43,814 nucleotides of DNA from Verrucomicrobiota bacterium. GTDB taxonomy: Bacteria; Chlamydiota; Chlamydiia; Chlamydiales; SM23-39. How positions within the stretch are numbered: position 1 is the stretch's first letter; each line of letters starts with the position of its first letter. This document shows positions 1 to 7,285 of the stretch, piece by piece. A program made the position numbers and the translations under genes. The notes under the pieces are model-generated. The model did no database searches. It had not been told where the DNA came from and was given only the letters and a program-made list of their open reading frames with translations. The stretch spans positions 1 through 43,814 of the forward strand of contig JAGWZL010000015.1 of NCBI GenBank assembly GCA_018968815.1, written 5' to 3'.

Positions 1-3
1 AGA

Positions 4-42
4 GCCCGTTTCGGGCGTGGGGGTAGTGCTTTGCACACCCCC
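4..42. repeat. Two adjacent GC-rich hairpins at the window edge
   Basis: GCCCG-TTT-CGGGC forms a perfect stem at 4-16, and a second stem at 19-42 pairs GGGGGT with ACCCCC and GTGC with GCAC around a TTT loop (one bulged A). The following stretch to 176 is very GC-rich to about 130 and then pyrimidine-rich. No T-run follows either hairpin, so they do not look like standard terminators. I see no gene in 1-176; a longer open frame here runs antisense through the end of the next gene and is not supported. Confidence 0.35.
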
Positions 43-176
43 GAGCCGAGCACGCGTTTTATCGAAGTGAGATGAAGCCTGCTGGGCGCGGGGGCGCAGC
101 GCGCGGAGTCGCGCGTAGCATGCCCGACGTCTATTTCTTCTTTTTTATTTCTTTGCCTTTTCTCTTGTCTTTCTCT

Positions 177-1145
177 CTAACTTTCTGTGATCCAATCAAG
201 TATGAGATGGTCAAGCCAGTAGAACCCCTTCTTGTTCTTGTACCTCCCAAGATAACCCATGTGTCCACCTTTTTTGGTCTTGTAAACCTCAACATGAGAG
301 GAAATAGCGTAGTTGTCGAGCGAACGATGCGAAACAATCGGATCGTCCTCCGATAGAAGAATCCGACACGGAATCGCTATGTCCCCAACAACATGCGCCG
401 AACTGCACTTGTTATAATAATCAATCGCACTCGAAAACCCACACACTGGCGCCGTATACATCTGATCAAATTCGTACATCTTTAAATTGCGCGGCAAATG
501 CACCCGCGGCAAGTCTGGAAAAGCTTTATGCCGCCAATGCACATTGGCCCTCAATAACTTGTAAAAATACTTCTCATAAACAGCGTTTTCTTTCGCCCCC
601 AGTAGAAGCACGCTCGAATAAAGCTCCACAGGAGGACTCACAGCAAACACACGATCTAAAAAATAGGGCGCTAAAGTACCCAGCTCCCCAGCCAACTTGA
701 GTACAATATTGCCGCCTAAAGAAAACCCAATCAATACGGTCGGAGAATCGGGATGCTCGATTTTTAACACTTTTAAACACTCAAAAAGATCGTCGCTGCG
801 ACCACTATGATAGATGTTCTTCGCAAGACCAAAGCCCGTCCCACATCCCCGCATGTTGTAACGCACCGAACGAATCCCCATCTGCGCAAGATGCTTCGTA
901 ATCCGAACCATGTAGGGCGACTGATGCGACCCACAAAGACCATGCACCATCACCACCGTCCCCTTCTTCGGCTCCCACCCCCGAGGCGTTGTGACCTGTA
1001 ACGAAATCACATCCCCATCGGGAAGCTTCACACGCTTCTCATCCGACGGCGGCTCAAAAAGGAAATTCACCATCGAACTGATAATCGTCTGCTTATGCGG
1101 ATCATCCAGAAAAGGATATGGATCAAAAGGTAACTCGTACGCCAT
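177..1145 (-). CDS. YheT-family alpha/beta hydrolase
   Basis: A 322-residue cytosolic alpha/beta-hydrolase of the YheT (COG0429) type; members are esterase-like enzymes, mostly with unknown substrates. Visible marks are the oxyanion segment MVHGLCGSH (residues 66-74), the YNMRGCGTG strand-turn (96-104), the family-typical YHSGRSDDL (112-120), the nucleophile elbow GFSLGG with Ser142, a likely catalytic Asp in SEDDPIV (about 267-268) and a His in KGGHMGYLG (His295). All three triad positions are present, so it should be active. The start is an ATG preceded by a GGGAGA-type ribosome site. It lies 45 nt downstream of the PagL-like gene on the same strand, so the two may be co-transcribed. Family sure, substrate unknown. 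Confidence 0.85.
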   Translation of the reverse strand: MAYELPFDPYPFLDDPHKQTIISSMVNFLFEPPSDEKRVKLPDGDVISLQVTTPRGWEPKKGTVVMVHGLCGSHQSPYMVRITKHLAQMGIRSVRYNMRGCGTGFGLAKNIYHSGRSDDLFECLKVLKIEHPDSPTVLIGFSLGGNIVLKLAGELGTLAPYFLDRVFAVSPPVELYSSVLLLGAKENAVYEKYFYKLLRANVHWRHKAFPDLPRVHLPRNLKMYEFDQMYTAPVCGFSSAIDYYNKCSSAHVVGDIAIPCRILLSEDDPIVSHRSLDNYAISSHVEVYKTKKGGHMGYLGRYKNKKGFYWLDHLILDWITES

Positions 1146-1190
1146 TCGGCTATCTCCCGCGGACCTATCCTGATTGTAAAATGTTCGGAA

Positions 1191-1715
1191 TTATTTTTCT
1201 CGAATAAACGGAAACCCCTTAACAAGAGGGATATCGTAAAAAAGAACCAGCGACTCCTCCCCAGGATTGCGCCTGCCTAAGCTCGCATTGGAAAGGTGAT
1301 AAAAATGAATCCCTAAGCGATGCCAGTCCGAAAACTGCCACCCTAACTCAATCCCAGAACGGAATTCCAGAGGATAACCCAGATTCTTCCCCTTGCCCGG
1401 CGTAAAATACCCAGCCGCAAATCCCGGAGCAAAATGAATGTGATCACAAAAAAGCAGATCGAAATTGATCCCTAAATAACCATAGAAAGTGCCCCTCGCC
1501 GTCGCCATCACTCCAATCAACGGACGAAACTCTAAATACCGATTCGGCGACTTGAACGCCTTCACATACGGCTTATACTCGATCTCAAATTCAAACGTCC
1601 GATACCGATCGCGATAAAAATCATAGGCGCCTATGCCAAAAGACAGAAGATCCGGAGGACAGTTGCTCGCAAACAGCGACACCGTCAACAACGCCCAACA
1701 ACAAATCGCGCGCAC
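1191..1715 (-). CDS. PagL-like lipid A 3-O-deacylase (acyloxyacyl hydrolase family)
   Basis: A 174-residue protein with an N-terminal signal peptide (about residues 1-17) and alternating aromatic/aliphatic strands typical of a small outer-membrane beta-barrel. The C-terminal segment HLSNASLGRRNPGEE (140-154) matches the PagL active-site region: His140 and Ser142 correspond to the catalytic His-Ser, and Glu153 or Glu154 sits at the spacing of the third catalytic residue (12 residues after the Ser in Pseudomonas PagL). PagL enzymes remove the 3-O acyl chain of lipid A in the outer leaflet. The start appears to be GTG, with a GGGG-rich ribosome site. The call rests on the active-site pattern and size; substrate chain preference cannot be read from the sequence. 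Confidence 0.72.
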   Translation of the reverse strand: MRAICCWALLTVSLFASNCPPDLLSFGIGAYDFYRDRYRTFEFEIEYKPYVKAFKSPNRYLEFRPLIGVMATARGTFYGYLGINFDLLFCDHIHFAPGFAAGYFTPGKGKNLGYPLEFRSGIELGWQFSDWHRLGIHFYHLSNASLGRRNPGEESLVLFYDIPLVKGFPFIREK

Positions 1716-1822
1716 CCCAAAGCCCCTTTCCTTCCTTTGTAACTCACTAAATATTTACAAAAAAGAGAGAAGTTGTTACCGTTTTCTGTCTTCAAAAAAT
1801 CAAATGGATCCACGGAGGCAAC

Positions 1823-2494
1823 ATGAAATTTCTCAAAACAATCGCAACCATCTCTCTTCTCGTTCCCACTCTCTTTTACGCAGATGATCATATTTCTGTA
1901 GGCACTCGCCCATTGAGCGAAGAAGAGATCGTCGCTGCAAAGCCCGCAGAAGAACCAGAAGAAGAACAATCAGCAGGCTATACATTCAACCGCAGCGCTC
2001 CAACCTATTACTCAAACTCATTCCACCGCTTATGCTTCGTAAAAATATTGGACCACAACTCCTACGCGCTCGATTTGGAAGACGGCTCCGAGTGGAAAGT
2101 CAGCACGTCCGACGGGATCAAAGCCTCCAATTGGCACACCGACGATCCCCTCATCATCACACAAAACAACCGCTGGTTCAGCTCATACGAATACCGAATT
2201 ATCAATCAAGCCAATAACACCTCCGTAGAAGCGAAGCTCTTCTTAGGACCTTTGCTCAATGGAGAATATTCTCGATTCATCGTAAGCATCGACCATACCC
2301 GCGGAGAAATCATACTGAACGACTATTCCCATTGGAATATCTCCTATCTCGATGCATCACTCTTCAAAAAGTGGGCGCTTAATGATTACGTGATCATTGG
2401 CACGAATAGCGACACCAGCTTCTGGGACTCTAGCAGCGACTCCCTGTTGATCAATGTCAACATGAATCATTGCGTGCGCGCAAAACAATTGTAA
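1823..2494 (+). CDS. Secreted protein with an internal duplication, function unknown
   Basis: A 223-residue protein with a clear signal peptide (about residues 1-20) and a strong GGAGG site just before the ATG. After an acidic linker (Glu-rich, 33-50) come two copies of a ~45-residue module: Phe72-Asn116 and Phe152-Asn195. Both follow the plan F-x3-DH-...-L-(E/N)D-x2-S-x-W-x-(V/I)S...W-x2-(D/N)D-x2-(I/V)I-x-T/G-N, which looks like an ancient tandem duplication of a small beta-rich unit. I recognise no enzyme motif. It probably works in the periplasm or at the surface. It starts a plus-strand cluster with the Inc-like gene only 8 nt downstream. Confidence 0.75.
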   Translation: MKFLKTIATISLLVPTLFYADDHISVGTRPLSEEEIVAAKPAEEPEEEQSAGYTFNRSAPTYYSNSFHRLCFVKILDHNSYALDLEDGSEWKVSTSDGIKASNWHTDDPLIITQNNRWFSSYEYRIINQANNTSVEAKLFLGPLLNGEYSRFIVSIDHTRGEIILNDYSHWNISYLDASLFKKWALNDYVIIGTNSDTSFWDSSSDSLLINVNMNHCVRAKQL

Positions 2495-2502
2495 GGTCAA
2501 CC

Positions 2503-2961
2503 ATGACAGCCGTTTCAAGTGCAACATCCTCTTCACCCAATCATGGCGCGACGACCCCAATATCCAAAATCGCGGTAGTCATAGCAGCAGTGTGCGCTGC
2601 AGCAGCTAGCATATTTCTGCTCCCTGCCAAAGTGACTGCTATAGTGATTCCTGTACTCATTGGCGGCGTCGGAAGTTATCTCTTTTGGAATGTCTGTCGA
2701 ATGATCGATTGGTCCAACACAATCAGCCAATCTGCATCCGCCATCGCCACAAGAGTGCGAAATAGCCACCCTCATGTGACGGTCGAAGGGGGACATAACC
2801 AAAGAGCGCCCATGCAACCAACAGGGACTCCAGGTAGAGCCCCAGTTGGACAAAGAAATCAAACACCAACAAGGCCTGCCCCACCAGACGAGCGCCACGT
2901 TAGACCTGGACAGGGACATCAAACACAAACAAGCGATGGCAGGGTCCGAGTTGGACAATAG
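2503..2961 (+). CDS. Inc-like protein: two adjacent membrane lobes plus low-complexity tail
   Basis: A 152-residue protein; I place the start at the ATG at 2503, which has an AAGG ribosome site, not at an in-frame ATG 33 nt upstream that overlaps the previous gene. Residues about 22-40 and 43-63 form two hydrophobic helices separated by a tight PAK turn. This is the bilobed hydrophobic hairpin that defines chlamydial Inc proteins, which type III secretion inserts into the inclusion membrane. The tail (about 85-152) is hydrophilic and rich in Pro, Gly, Gln and Thr, with recurring GRAPVGQ/GRVRVGQ-type units that echo the next gene's product. Inc proteins have little sequence conservation, so this is a topology-based inference. 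Confidence 0.6.
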   Translation: MTAVSSATSSSPNHGATTPISKIAVVIAAVCAAAASIFLLPAKVTAIVIPVLIGGVGSYLFWNVCRMIDWSNTISQSASAIATRVRNSHPHVTVEGGHNQRAPMQPTGTPGRAPVGQRNQTPTRPAPPDERHVRPGQGHQTQTSDGRVRVGQ

Positions 2962-2991
2962 CCAAACCGCAACTAAAAAAAGGAGAAAAAT

Positions 2992-3324
2992 ATGAGCGGC
3001 AGAATCCCACCAGGAGGCGGCCCACCGCCAGGCCTCCAATGGCCAGGACGTAACCCACCACAAGGACCCAACGTACAGGTAGGAGGTGGCCAAACGTCAG
3101 GCCCCCAACGGCCAGGATGTGACCCAACACAAGGACGCGTACCGGTAGGCTACCAAGGACAACCAGGTGCGCCTCAGTGGCCAGCCTCCAATACAGCCTA
3201 TAACCAGTATTGGACCCAACAGCCGCATCAGCAGCAGCCGCCCGGAGGCGGAGGACACGCCCCGGTGGGTCAGCAGCCGCCGCTCGGAGGCGGAGGACGC
3301 GCTCCCGTAGGTGGTCGTCAATAA
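2992..3324 (+). CDS. Pro/Gly/Gln-rich low-complexity protein
   Basis: A 110-residue product almost wholly made of Pro, Gly, Gln and Arg, with recurring units such as GGGGHAPVGQQPPLG followed by GGGGRAPVG at the C-terminus and PGGGPPPG at the N-terminus. No hydrophobic segment or signal peptide is visible. The start has a strong AAGGAG ribosome site 5-6 nt upstream, which argues that it is really translated. The same APVG/GQ units occur in the tail of the Inc-like protein 30 nt upstream, so the two genes probably share ancestry in the tail region or function together. Disordered Pro-rich tails are common in secreted effectors, but no function is recognisable here. Confidence 0.6.
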   Translation: MSGRIPPGGGPPPGLQWPGRNPPQGPNVQVGGGQTSGPQRPGCDPTQGRVPVGYQGQPGAPQWPASNTAYNQYWTQQPHQQQPPGGGGHAPVGQQPPLGGGGRAPVGGRQ

Positions 3325-3326
3325 GA

Positions 3327-3605
3327 ATGCAATGCTGGAAGTGTAAAAAACCTCTAGATGATGCTACCGTGAAGATCGGCTTCCGCGCATGCTGCCCAAA
3401 ATGCGGCGCCGATCTTCACACCTGCTCCGCTTGCAAATATTACTCCCCAGGCAAACCCAACGATTGCCTCGTCCCAGGCACCGAATTCATCCGCGATCGC
3501 GAAACCGCTAACTTCTGCGAAGATTTTAAAATAAATACTCACCCCACAAATAAAAAATTAGACGACAAAAATCCATTTAACTCGCTTTTTAAAGATAATA
3601 CGTGA
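3327..3605 (+). CDS. Small cysteine-rich (zinc-ribbon-like) protein
   Basis: A 92-residue protein starting at the ATG at 3327, directly after the previous stop. The longer open frame that begins further upstream is an Arg-rich artefact running through the GC-rich repeats of the preceding gene. The N-terminal half holds paired cysteines: CWKC, CCPKC and CSAC, then single Cys residues in NDCLV and NFCEDF. This suggests one or two treble-cleft or ribbon Zn sites. The C-terminal 25 residues are polar (DDKNPFNSLFKDN). The fold resembles small conserved bacterial zinc-ribbon proteins of unknown function; I cannot name a partner. Its position after the Pro-rich gene suggests the same transcript. Confidence 0.65.
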   Translation: MQCWKCKKPLDDATVKIGFRACCPKCGADLHTCSACKYYSPGKPNDCLVPGTEFIRDRETANFCEDFKINTHPTNKKLDDKNPFNSLFKDNT

Positions 3606-3625
3606 AATTAACACGTTTATTTTAA

Positions 3626-3654
3626 TTGTTTTTTAATTGCACACTTTCTATCAT
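3626..3654 (+). promoter_or_regulatory. Candidate sigma-70-type promoter for the PI3/4-kinase-like gene
   Basis: TTGTTT (3626-3631), a 17-nt spacer, and TATCAT (3649-3654) in an AT-rich gap, about 27 nt before the ATG at 3681. Seen by eye only. Confidence 0.35.
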
Positions 3655-3680
3655 ACATCTGAAATAAAACACCAAGACGC

Positions 3681-4811
3681 ATGGAAGTTTTAGAAATCAG
3701 ATTGTTGAATGGGTTGACTCCCAATTGGATAGAGGGTCCAGAAACCACCTCTCCGCAAGACACGGAACCCCTCGGTGAGAATCTTTGGGGGTTTATTTCC
3801 TGGGATGCAATCAAAGAAACATTTGGCACCGTTCAAAATCTCTATGCCGTCATTCAGAATATCCATCGCGAAATCCGGGCTCTCAAAGAAAAATTTCGTC
3901 AGTTTGGAGTCGATTTTCAGGGTCTCGCTCTTCAGCCCAATTTAGAAGGGGGAACTGGAAACTCCTATTTTCTTGTCGATGAACAAGGCAAGCGGAAATT
4001 CGTCGTCAAACCGCTCGATGAAGATACCGGCGCCATCAATAGCACGAGCCATACATCCCTCTCTTCATACAGTCCGCTTCGGAAAAACGTTCCCTTGTAT
4101 CGCGGCCCCATGCGCGAGGTGCTCGCCTATCGCATCGCACAAATCATGGGACTGGAATCTGTGGCGCCAAAAACTGTATTTTCTGTCATTCAGTCGGAAC
4201 GTTTTCACGACTTATCTGAACACGTCTCCCCGCAAGAACTGCCCCGCTATTGGGAACAATGCGGCAAACCCGATCAGGAAAAACTTTGCTCGGTCCAAGA
4301 ATATGTAGAGAAATCCCAACCCTTGCCAGAAGCAAGACAAAATCTATTGCAGGCCGGACTCTCTGAAGAAGAGATCGCCGATCGATTTGATCCAGAAGAT
4401 TTTGAAAACGTCCATCTTCTCCTGTGGATCACCTACGACACCGATGGCCATCCAGGAAATTTCCTCGTGTACCCAAAAGGAATCGACACCCTGGGTAATG
4501 AAATCTTAGGCCTCAAAAAAATCGATAACGGCCTCGCATTTCCCGATTCCAATACCCAATTGTGGAATATGTTATCCATCATGCCCAATGCAAATCAACC
4601 CCTCTCTGACAGAGCCAGGGCAAAAATAGCGACGATCAATATCGATCAATTGGCCGCCGAATTCAAAAAATTCGGACTCGAAAGCGCCATCCCTGCGTTA
4701 AGACAAAGAATCCCCTTCTTGCAAGAGCTCGCAAAGCACCCCATGACCCTCAAAGAAATCAATCAAGCTTTACGCAAGATGAATACGCTAAAAGTTGGCA
4801 GGAAAAGATGA
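3681..4811 (+). CDS. PI3/PI4-kinase-like protein, candidate secreted effector
   Basis: A 376-residue protein with the landmarks of the phosphatidylinositol 3/4-kinase fold: a glycine-rich nucleotide loop EGGTGNSYFLVD (89-100), an invariant-type lysine in FVVKP (Lys110), a helix-C-like Glu in REVLAYRIA (Glu146), the catalytic loop DGHPGNFLVY (Asp255, His257, Asn260; compare DRHxxN in the family) and the metal-binding IDNGLAFP (Asp282). The N-terminal 85 residues include a helical region (about 48-75). Related kinases in intracellular bacteria act on host phosphoinositides or proteins, so a host-directed effector is a reasonable inference; phosphorylation of a bacterial protein is the alternative. 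No signal peptide is visible, as expected for type III secretion. The stop overlaps the next start as ATGA. Confidence 0.72.
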   Translation: MEVLEIRLLNGLTPNWIEGPETTSPQDTEPLGENLWGFISWDAIKETFGTVQNLYAVIQNIHREIRALKEKFRQFGVDFQGLALQPNLEGGTGNSYFLVDEQGKRKFVVKPLDEDTGAINSTSHTSLSSYSPLRKNVPLYRGPMREVLAYRIAQIMGLESVAPKTVFSVIQSERFHDLSEHVSPQELPRYWEQCGKPDQEKLCSVQEYVEKSQPLPEARQNLLQAGLSEEEIADRFDPEDFENVHLLLWITYDTDGHPGNFLVYPKGIDTLGNEILGLKKIDNGLAFPDSNTQLWNMLSIMPNANQPLSDRARAKIATINIDQLAAEFKKFGLESAIPALRQRIPFLQELAKHPMTLKEINQALRKMNTLKVGRKR

Positions 4812-5116
4812 AAGAGTCATTATTCCTAGCAGCTAGCGCGATCATCGCCCCTTTGGCCAACGGAGAAGATATGAAACTCGTCAATACGAAAACAGGTTTT
4901 GTCGTCGTTGAATTCAAGCAGGGTAAAGCAGAATTTCACGACCCCTTCCTCGAAGCTGAAATGAAAGAAGGAGGGATTCTCGTCCCCCCCGCCATGGCGC
5001 AAGCTTTTCAGAACAAAGAATTCATCTTCCCAGAAGATCCCCTCTTCGAAAAAGCTTTCACGGAAATCTACTACCCACTCTGCATCGCCAACCCAAGCTA
5101 TCAGTGGCAGAAATAA
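4808..5116 (+). CDS. Small protein coupled to the kinase-like gene, function unknown
   Basis: A 102-residue frame whose ATG overlaps the kinase stop (ATGA), with AGGA 4 nt upstream, so translation coupling is likely. A second in-frame ATG at 4871 has a better GGAG site and would give 81 residues beginning MKLVNTKTGF. The extra N-terminal piece (LFLAASAIIAPLANGED) is mildly hydrophobic and could be a weak signal sequence. The rest is a mixed alpha/beta sequence with no motif I recognise. Being tightly coupled to the kinase-like protein, it could be a chaperone, regulator or substrate; that is inference from position alone. Confidence 0.55.
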   Translation: MKESLFLAASAIIAPLANGEDMKLVNTKTGFVVVEFKQGKAEFHDPFLEAEMKEGGILVPPAMAQAFQNKEFIFPEDPLFEKAFTEIYYPLCIANPSYQWQK

Positions 5117-5142
5117 CCTGTCTTTGCTAGAATGCTCCCCAT

Positions 5143-6522
5143 ATGTTTCAAAAACGGGTCCTCACCGCTTCCATGATCGCCCTCATTAACCTGTGCGCGA
5201 TCACAAATATTAAAAATTTTCCCCTCCTGGCAGAATACGGGCCCGCTGTCATTTTTTTTCTAGCCCTATCGGCCCTCTTCTTTTTTATTCCAGTCGCCCT
5301 CGTGTCAGCAGAACTCGCCTCAGGCTGGCCCGAAAGAGGCGTGTATACCTGGGTCAAAGAAGCTCTCGGCCCCCGTATGGGATTTTTGGCCATTTGGCTC
5401 GAGTGGATTGAAAATGTCATCTGGTATCCCACCATCCTCTCCTTCATCGCCTCCACTTTCGCCTACATCATCGATCCCGCTCTCGCCCACAAAAAATCGT
5501 TCGTCCTCGCTGTGGTTCTGATCACGTTTTGGACCATGACCTTCGTCAATTTCTTGGGCATGAAAGTCTCCGGCTGGTTCAGCTCCATCACCGCCCTTTT
5601 CGGCACGATCATCCCTATCATCCTCATCATCGCCATGGGAGCCTTTTGGGTCTTTGGAGGCCACCCGGTCCAAATCCACTTTTCCTTCCACTCTCTTTTT
5701 CCCGACCTCACATCCATCAATCAACTCGTTCTCCTGTCGGGAATTTTACTCGGCCTGGCCGGCATGGAAATGTCAGCTGTCCACGCGAAAGAGGTGCGCC
5801 ACCCACAAAAGGACTACCCGAGAGGCATTTTCCTCTCTGCCATTTTAATCCTCACCTTCTCTATTTTGGGCTCCCTTTCCATTGCAGCCATCATCCCCAA
5901 CGGAGAAATCCAGCTCGCATCAGGCGGCATGGAGGCCTTTCGATACCTTTTTGCCGCATTCGGAATCCCCTGGGCCATGCCCCTAATCGCTGCCATCACC
6001 GTCTTCGGCGCTTTAGGCATGATCAGCACCTGGATCGTCGGGCCCAGCCGCGGCCTTTATGCCACTGCTGAATATGGCGATCTGCCCCCCATTTTCCACA
6101 AAACCAATGCGCACGGAATGCCCGTCAACATCCTCTTGACTCAAGCCATCATCGTCACTGTCCTCTCTTTAGTCTTCCTGCTGATGCCCTCCGTCAACAG
6201 CTCCTATTGGGCGCTCGTCGCCCTCACGTCGCCTCTCTACATGATCATGTACATCATCATGTTCATCTCGGCGCTCGTCTTGCGCAAAAAAGCGCCTCAC
6301 GTTCCAAGACTCTATAAAGTCCCCGCCATTTGGCTCGTCTCTTTACTCGGTATCTTCGGCGCAAGTTTCGGATTCTGCGTCAGCTACTTTCCACCCAGTC
6401 AATTCAATACAGGCAGCAAGATCATCCTCGAAACGTTCCTCATTGGCGCCACGATCATCTTCTGCACAGCCCCCTTCGTCATTTTCGCATTGAGAAAGCC
6501 CCACTGGCATAAAAAAATCTAA
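5143..6522 (+). CDS. APC-superfamily amino acid antiporter (GadC/XasA-like)
   Basis: A 459-residue inner-membrane protein with about 12 hydrophobic helices and the N-terminal APC pattern (ASMIALINLCAITNIKNFPLLAEYGPAVIFF), then AELASGWPERGVYTWVKEALG (residues 56-76), typical of the glutamate/GABA antiporter branch. Chlamydiae carry a gene of this type (xasA/gadC), and amino-acid antiport fits their host-dependent metabolism. No ribosome site is visible; instead TGCTAGAAT, an extended -10-like sequence ending at 5133, stands 9 nt before the ATG, suggesting its own promoter and a very short or absent leader. Substrate is not certain from sequence. Confidence 0.85.
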   Translation: MFQKRVLTASMIALINLCAITNIKNFPLLAEYGPAVIFFLALSALFFFIPVALVSAELASGWPERGVYTWVKEALGPRMGFLAIWLEWIENVIWYPTILSFIASTFAYIIDPALAHKKSFVLAVVLITFWTMTFVNFLGMKVSGWFSSITALFGTIIPIILIIAMGAFWVFGGHPVQIHFSFHSLFPDLTSINQLVLLSGILLGLAGMEMSAVHAKEVRHPQKDYPRGIFLSAILILTFSILGSLSIAAIIPNGEIQLASGGMEAFRYLFAAFGIPWAMPLIAAITVFGALGMISTWIVGPSRGLYATAEYGDLPPIFHKTNAHGMPVNILLTQAIIVTVLSLVFLLMPSVNSSYWALVALTSPLYMIMYIIMFISALVLRKKAPHVPRLYKVPAIWLVSLLGIFGASFGFCVSYFPPSQFNTGSKIILETFLIGATIIFCTAPFVIFALRKPHWHKKI

Positions 6523-6543
6523 CCAGATAAGATCCTTGTCGAT

Positions 6544-7284
6544 ATGACAAAGAATTGGGATTCTTCCGAGCATTGGTATTCGTCCTGCGTCGGCGAAAAG
6601 GGGCACTACTATCACCAGACAGTTGTCTTGCCAAACGTTCTTCGCCTGCTCGGTACATTCTCCTCTTTGCTCGACCTCGGCTGCGGACAAGGCGTCCTCC
6701 GCAGGCATCTGCCTAGCGGAATCAAATACGTCGGGATCGACCCCTCGAAAGCTTTGATCGCTCAAGCCAAAAAACTCTCTGCAGGCGGCGCTTTTGTGGT
6801 AGGAGATGCAAGCGAAGAGTTGCCCATTGAAGAGTCTGACTTTGATAGAACGGTATTCATCTTGAGTTTGCAAAATATCGAAAAGGGCAAAGCGGCCATA
6901 GAACAAAGCGCCAAAAAATTGCGGCGCGGCGGTAAAATGCTCATCATCCTCAATCACCCCTGCTTTCGCATCCCCAGACAAAGCGGATGGGGCGTGGATG
7001 AGGCCAAAAAACTCCAATATCGGAAAGTGGAAAGCTACATGAGCGCACGAGAAATCCCCATTCAAACCCATCCCGGGAAAAAGGAACGCTCTCCCACCAC
7101 CTTTTCCTACCACCACCCCCTGGCAGAGATCTGTTCCTGGCTCAAGGGGGCCGGCTTGCTCATCGAGACCATCGAGGAGTGGTGCTCAGATAAAAAAAGC
7201 GATGGACCTAAAGCAAAAATGGAGGACCGGGCTCGCAAAGAAATCCCCCTCTTCATGGCAATTGTCGCAGTCAAAGGAGGATAA
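6544..7284 (+). CDS. Class I SAM-dependent methyltransferase
   Basis: A 246-residue soluble protein with motif I LLDLGCGQGVL (residues 42-52), an acidic end of the second strand in YVGIDPS, motif II-like VVGDASEELP, and the motif IV region DRTVFILSLQNI, all typical of Rossmann-fold SAM methyltransferases. The C-terminal half (HPCFRIPRQSGW, then FSYHHPLAEICSWLKGAGL) resembles small-molecule methyltransferases of the UbiE/COQ5-like group, but the substrate cannot be told. It lies between the antiporter and glmS; its stop is one base before the glmS ATG, so they are probably co-transcribed. Confidence 0.8.
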   Translation: MTKNWDSSEHWYSSCVGEKGHYYHQTVVLPNVLRLLGTFSSLLDLGCGQGVLRRHLPSGIKYVGIDPSKALIAQAKKLSAGGAFVVGDASEELPIEESDFDRTVFILSLQNIEKGKAAIEQSAKKLRRGGKMLIILNHPCFRIPRQSGWGVDEAKKLQYRKVESYMSAREIPIQTHPGKKERSPTTFSYHHPLAEICSWLKGAGLLIETIEEWCSDKKSDGPKAKMEDRARKEIPLFMAIVAVKGG

Positions 7285-7285
7285 C

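Noticed and set aside
72..356. 94-codon plus-strand open frame at the window start
   Set aside because: Most of it is antisense to the 3' end of the YheT-like gene, and the rest is GC-rich hairpin DNA.
3210..3326. Arg/Ala-rich N-terminal extension of the zinc-ribbon gene
   Set aside because: It is a second frame through the GC-rich repeats of the Pro-rich gene, with no ribosome site; the ATG at 3327 starts the conserved Cys-rich part.
6343..7116. 257-codon minus-strand open frame across the antiporter end and methyltransferase
   Set aside because: It lies wholly antisense to two well-supported genes, has no domain signal and looks like a codon-bias shadow.
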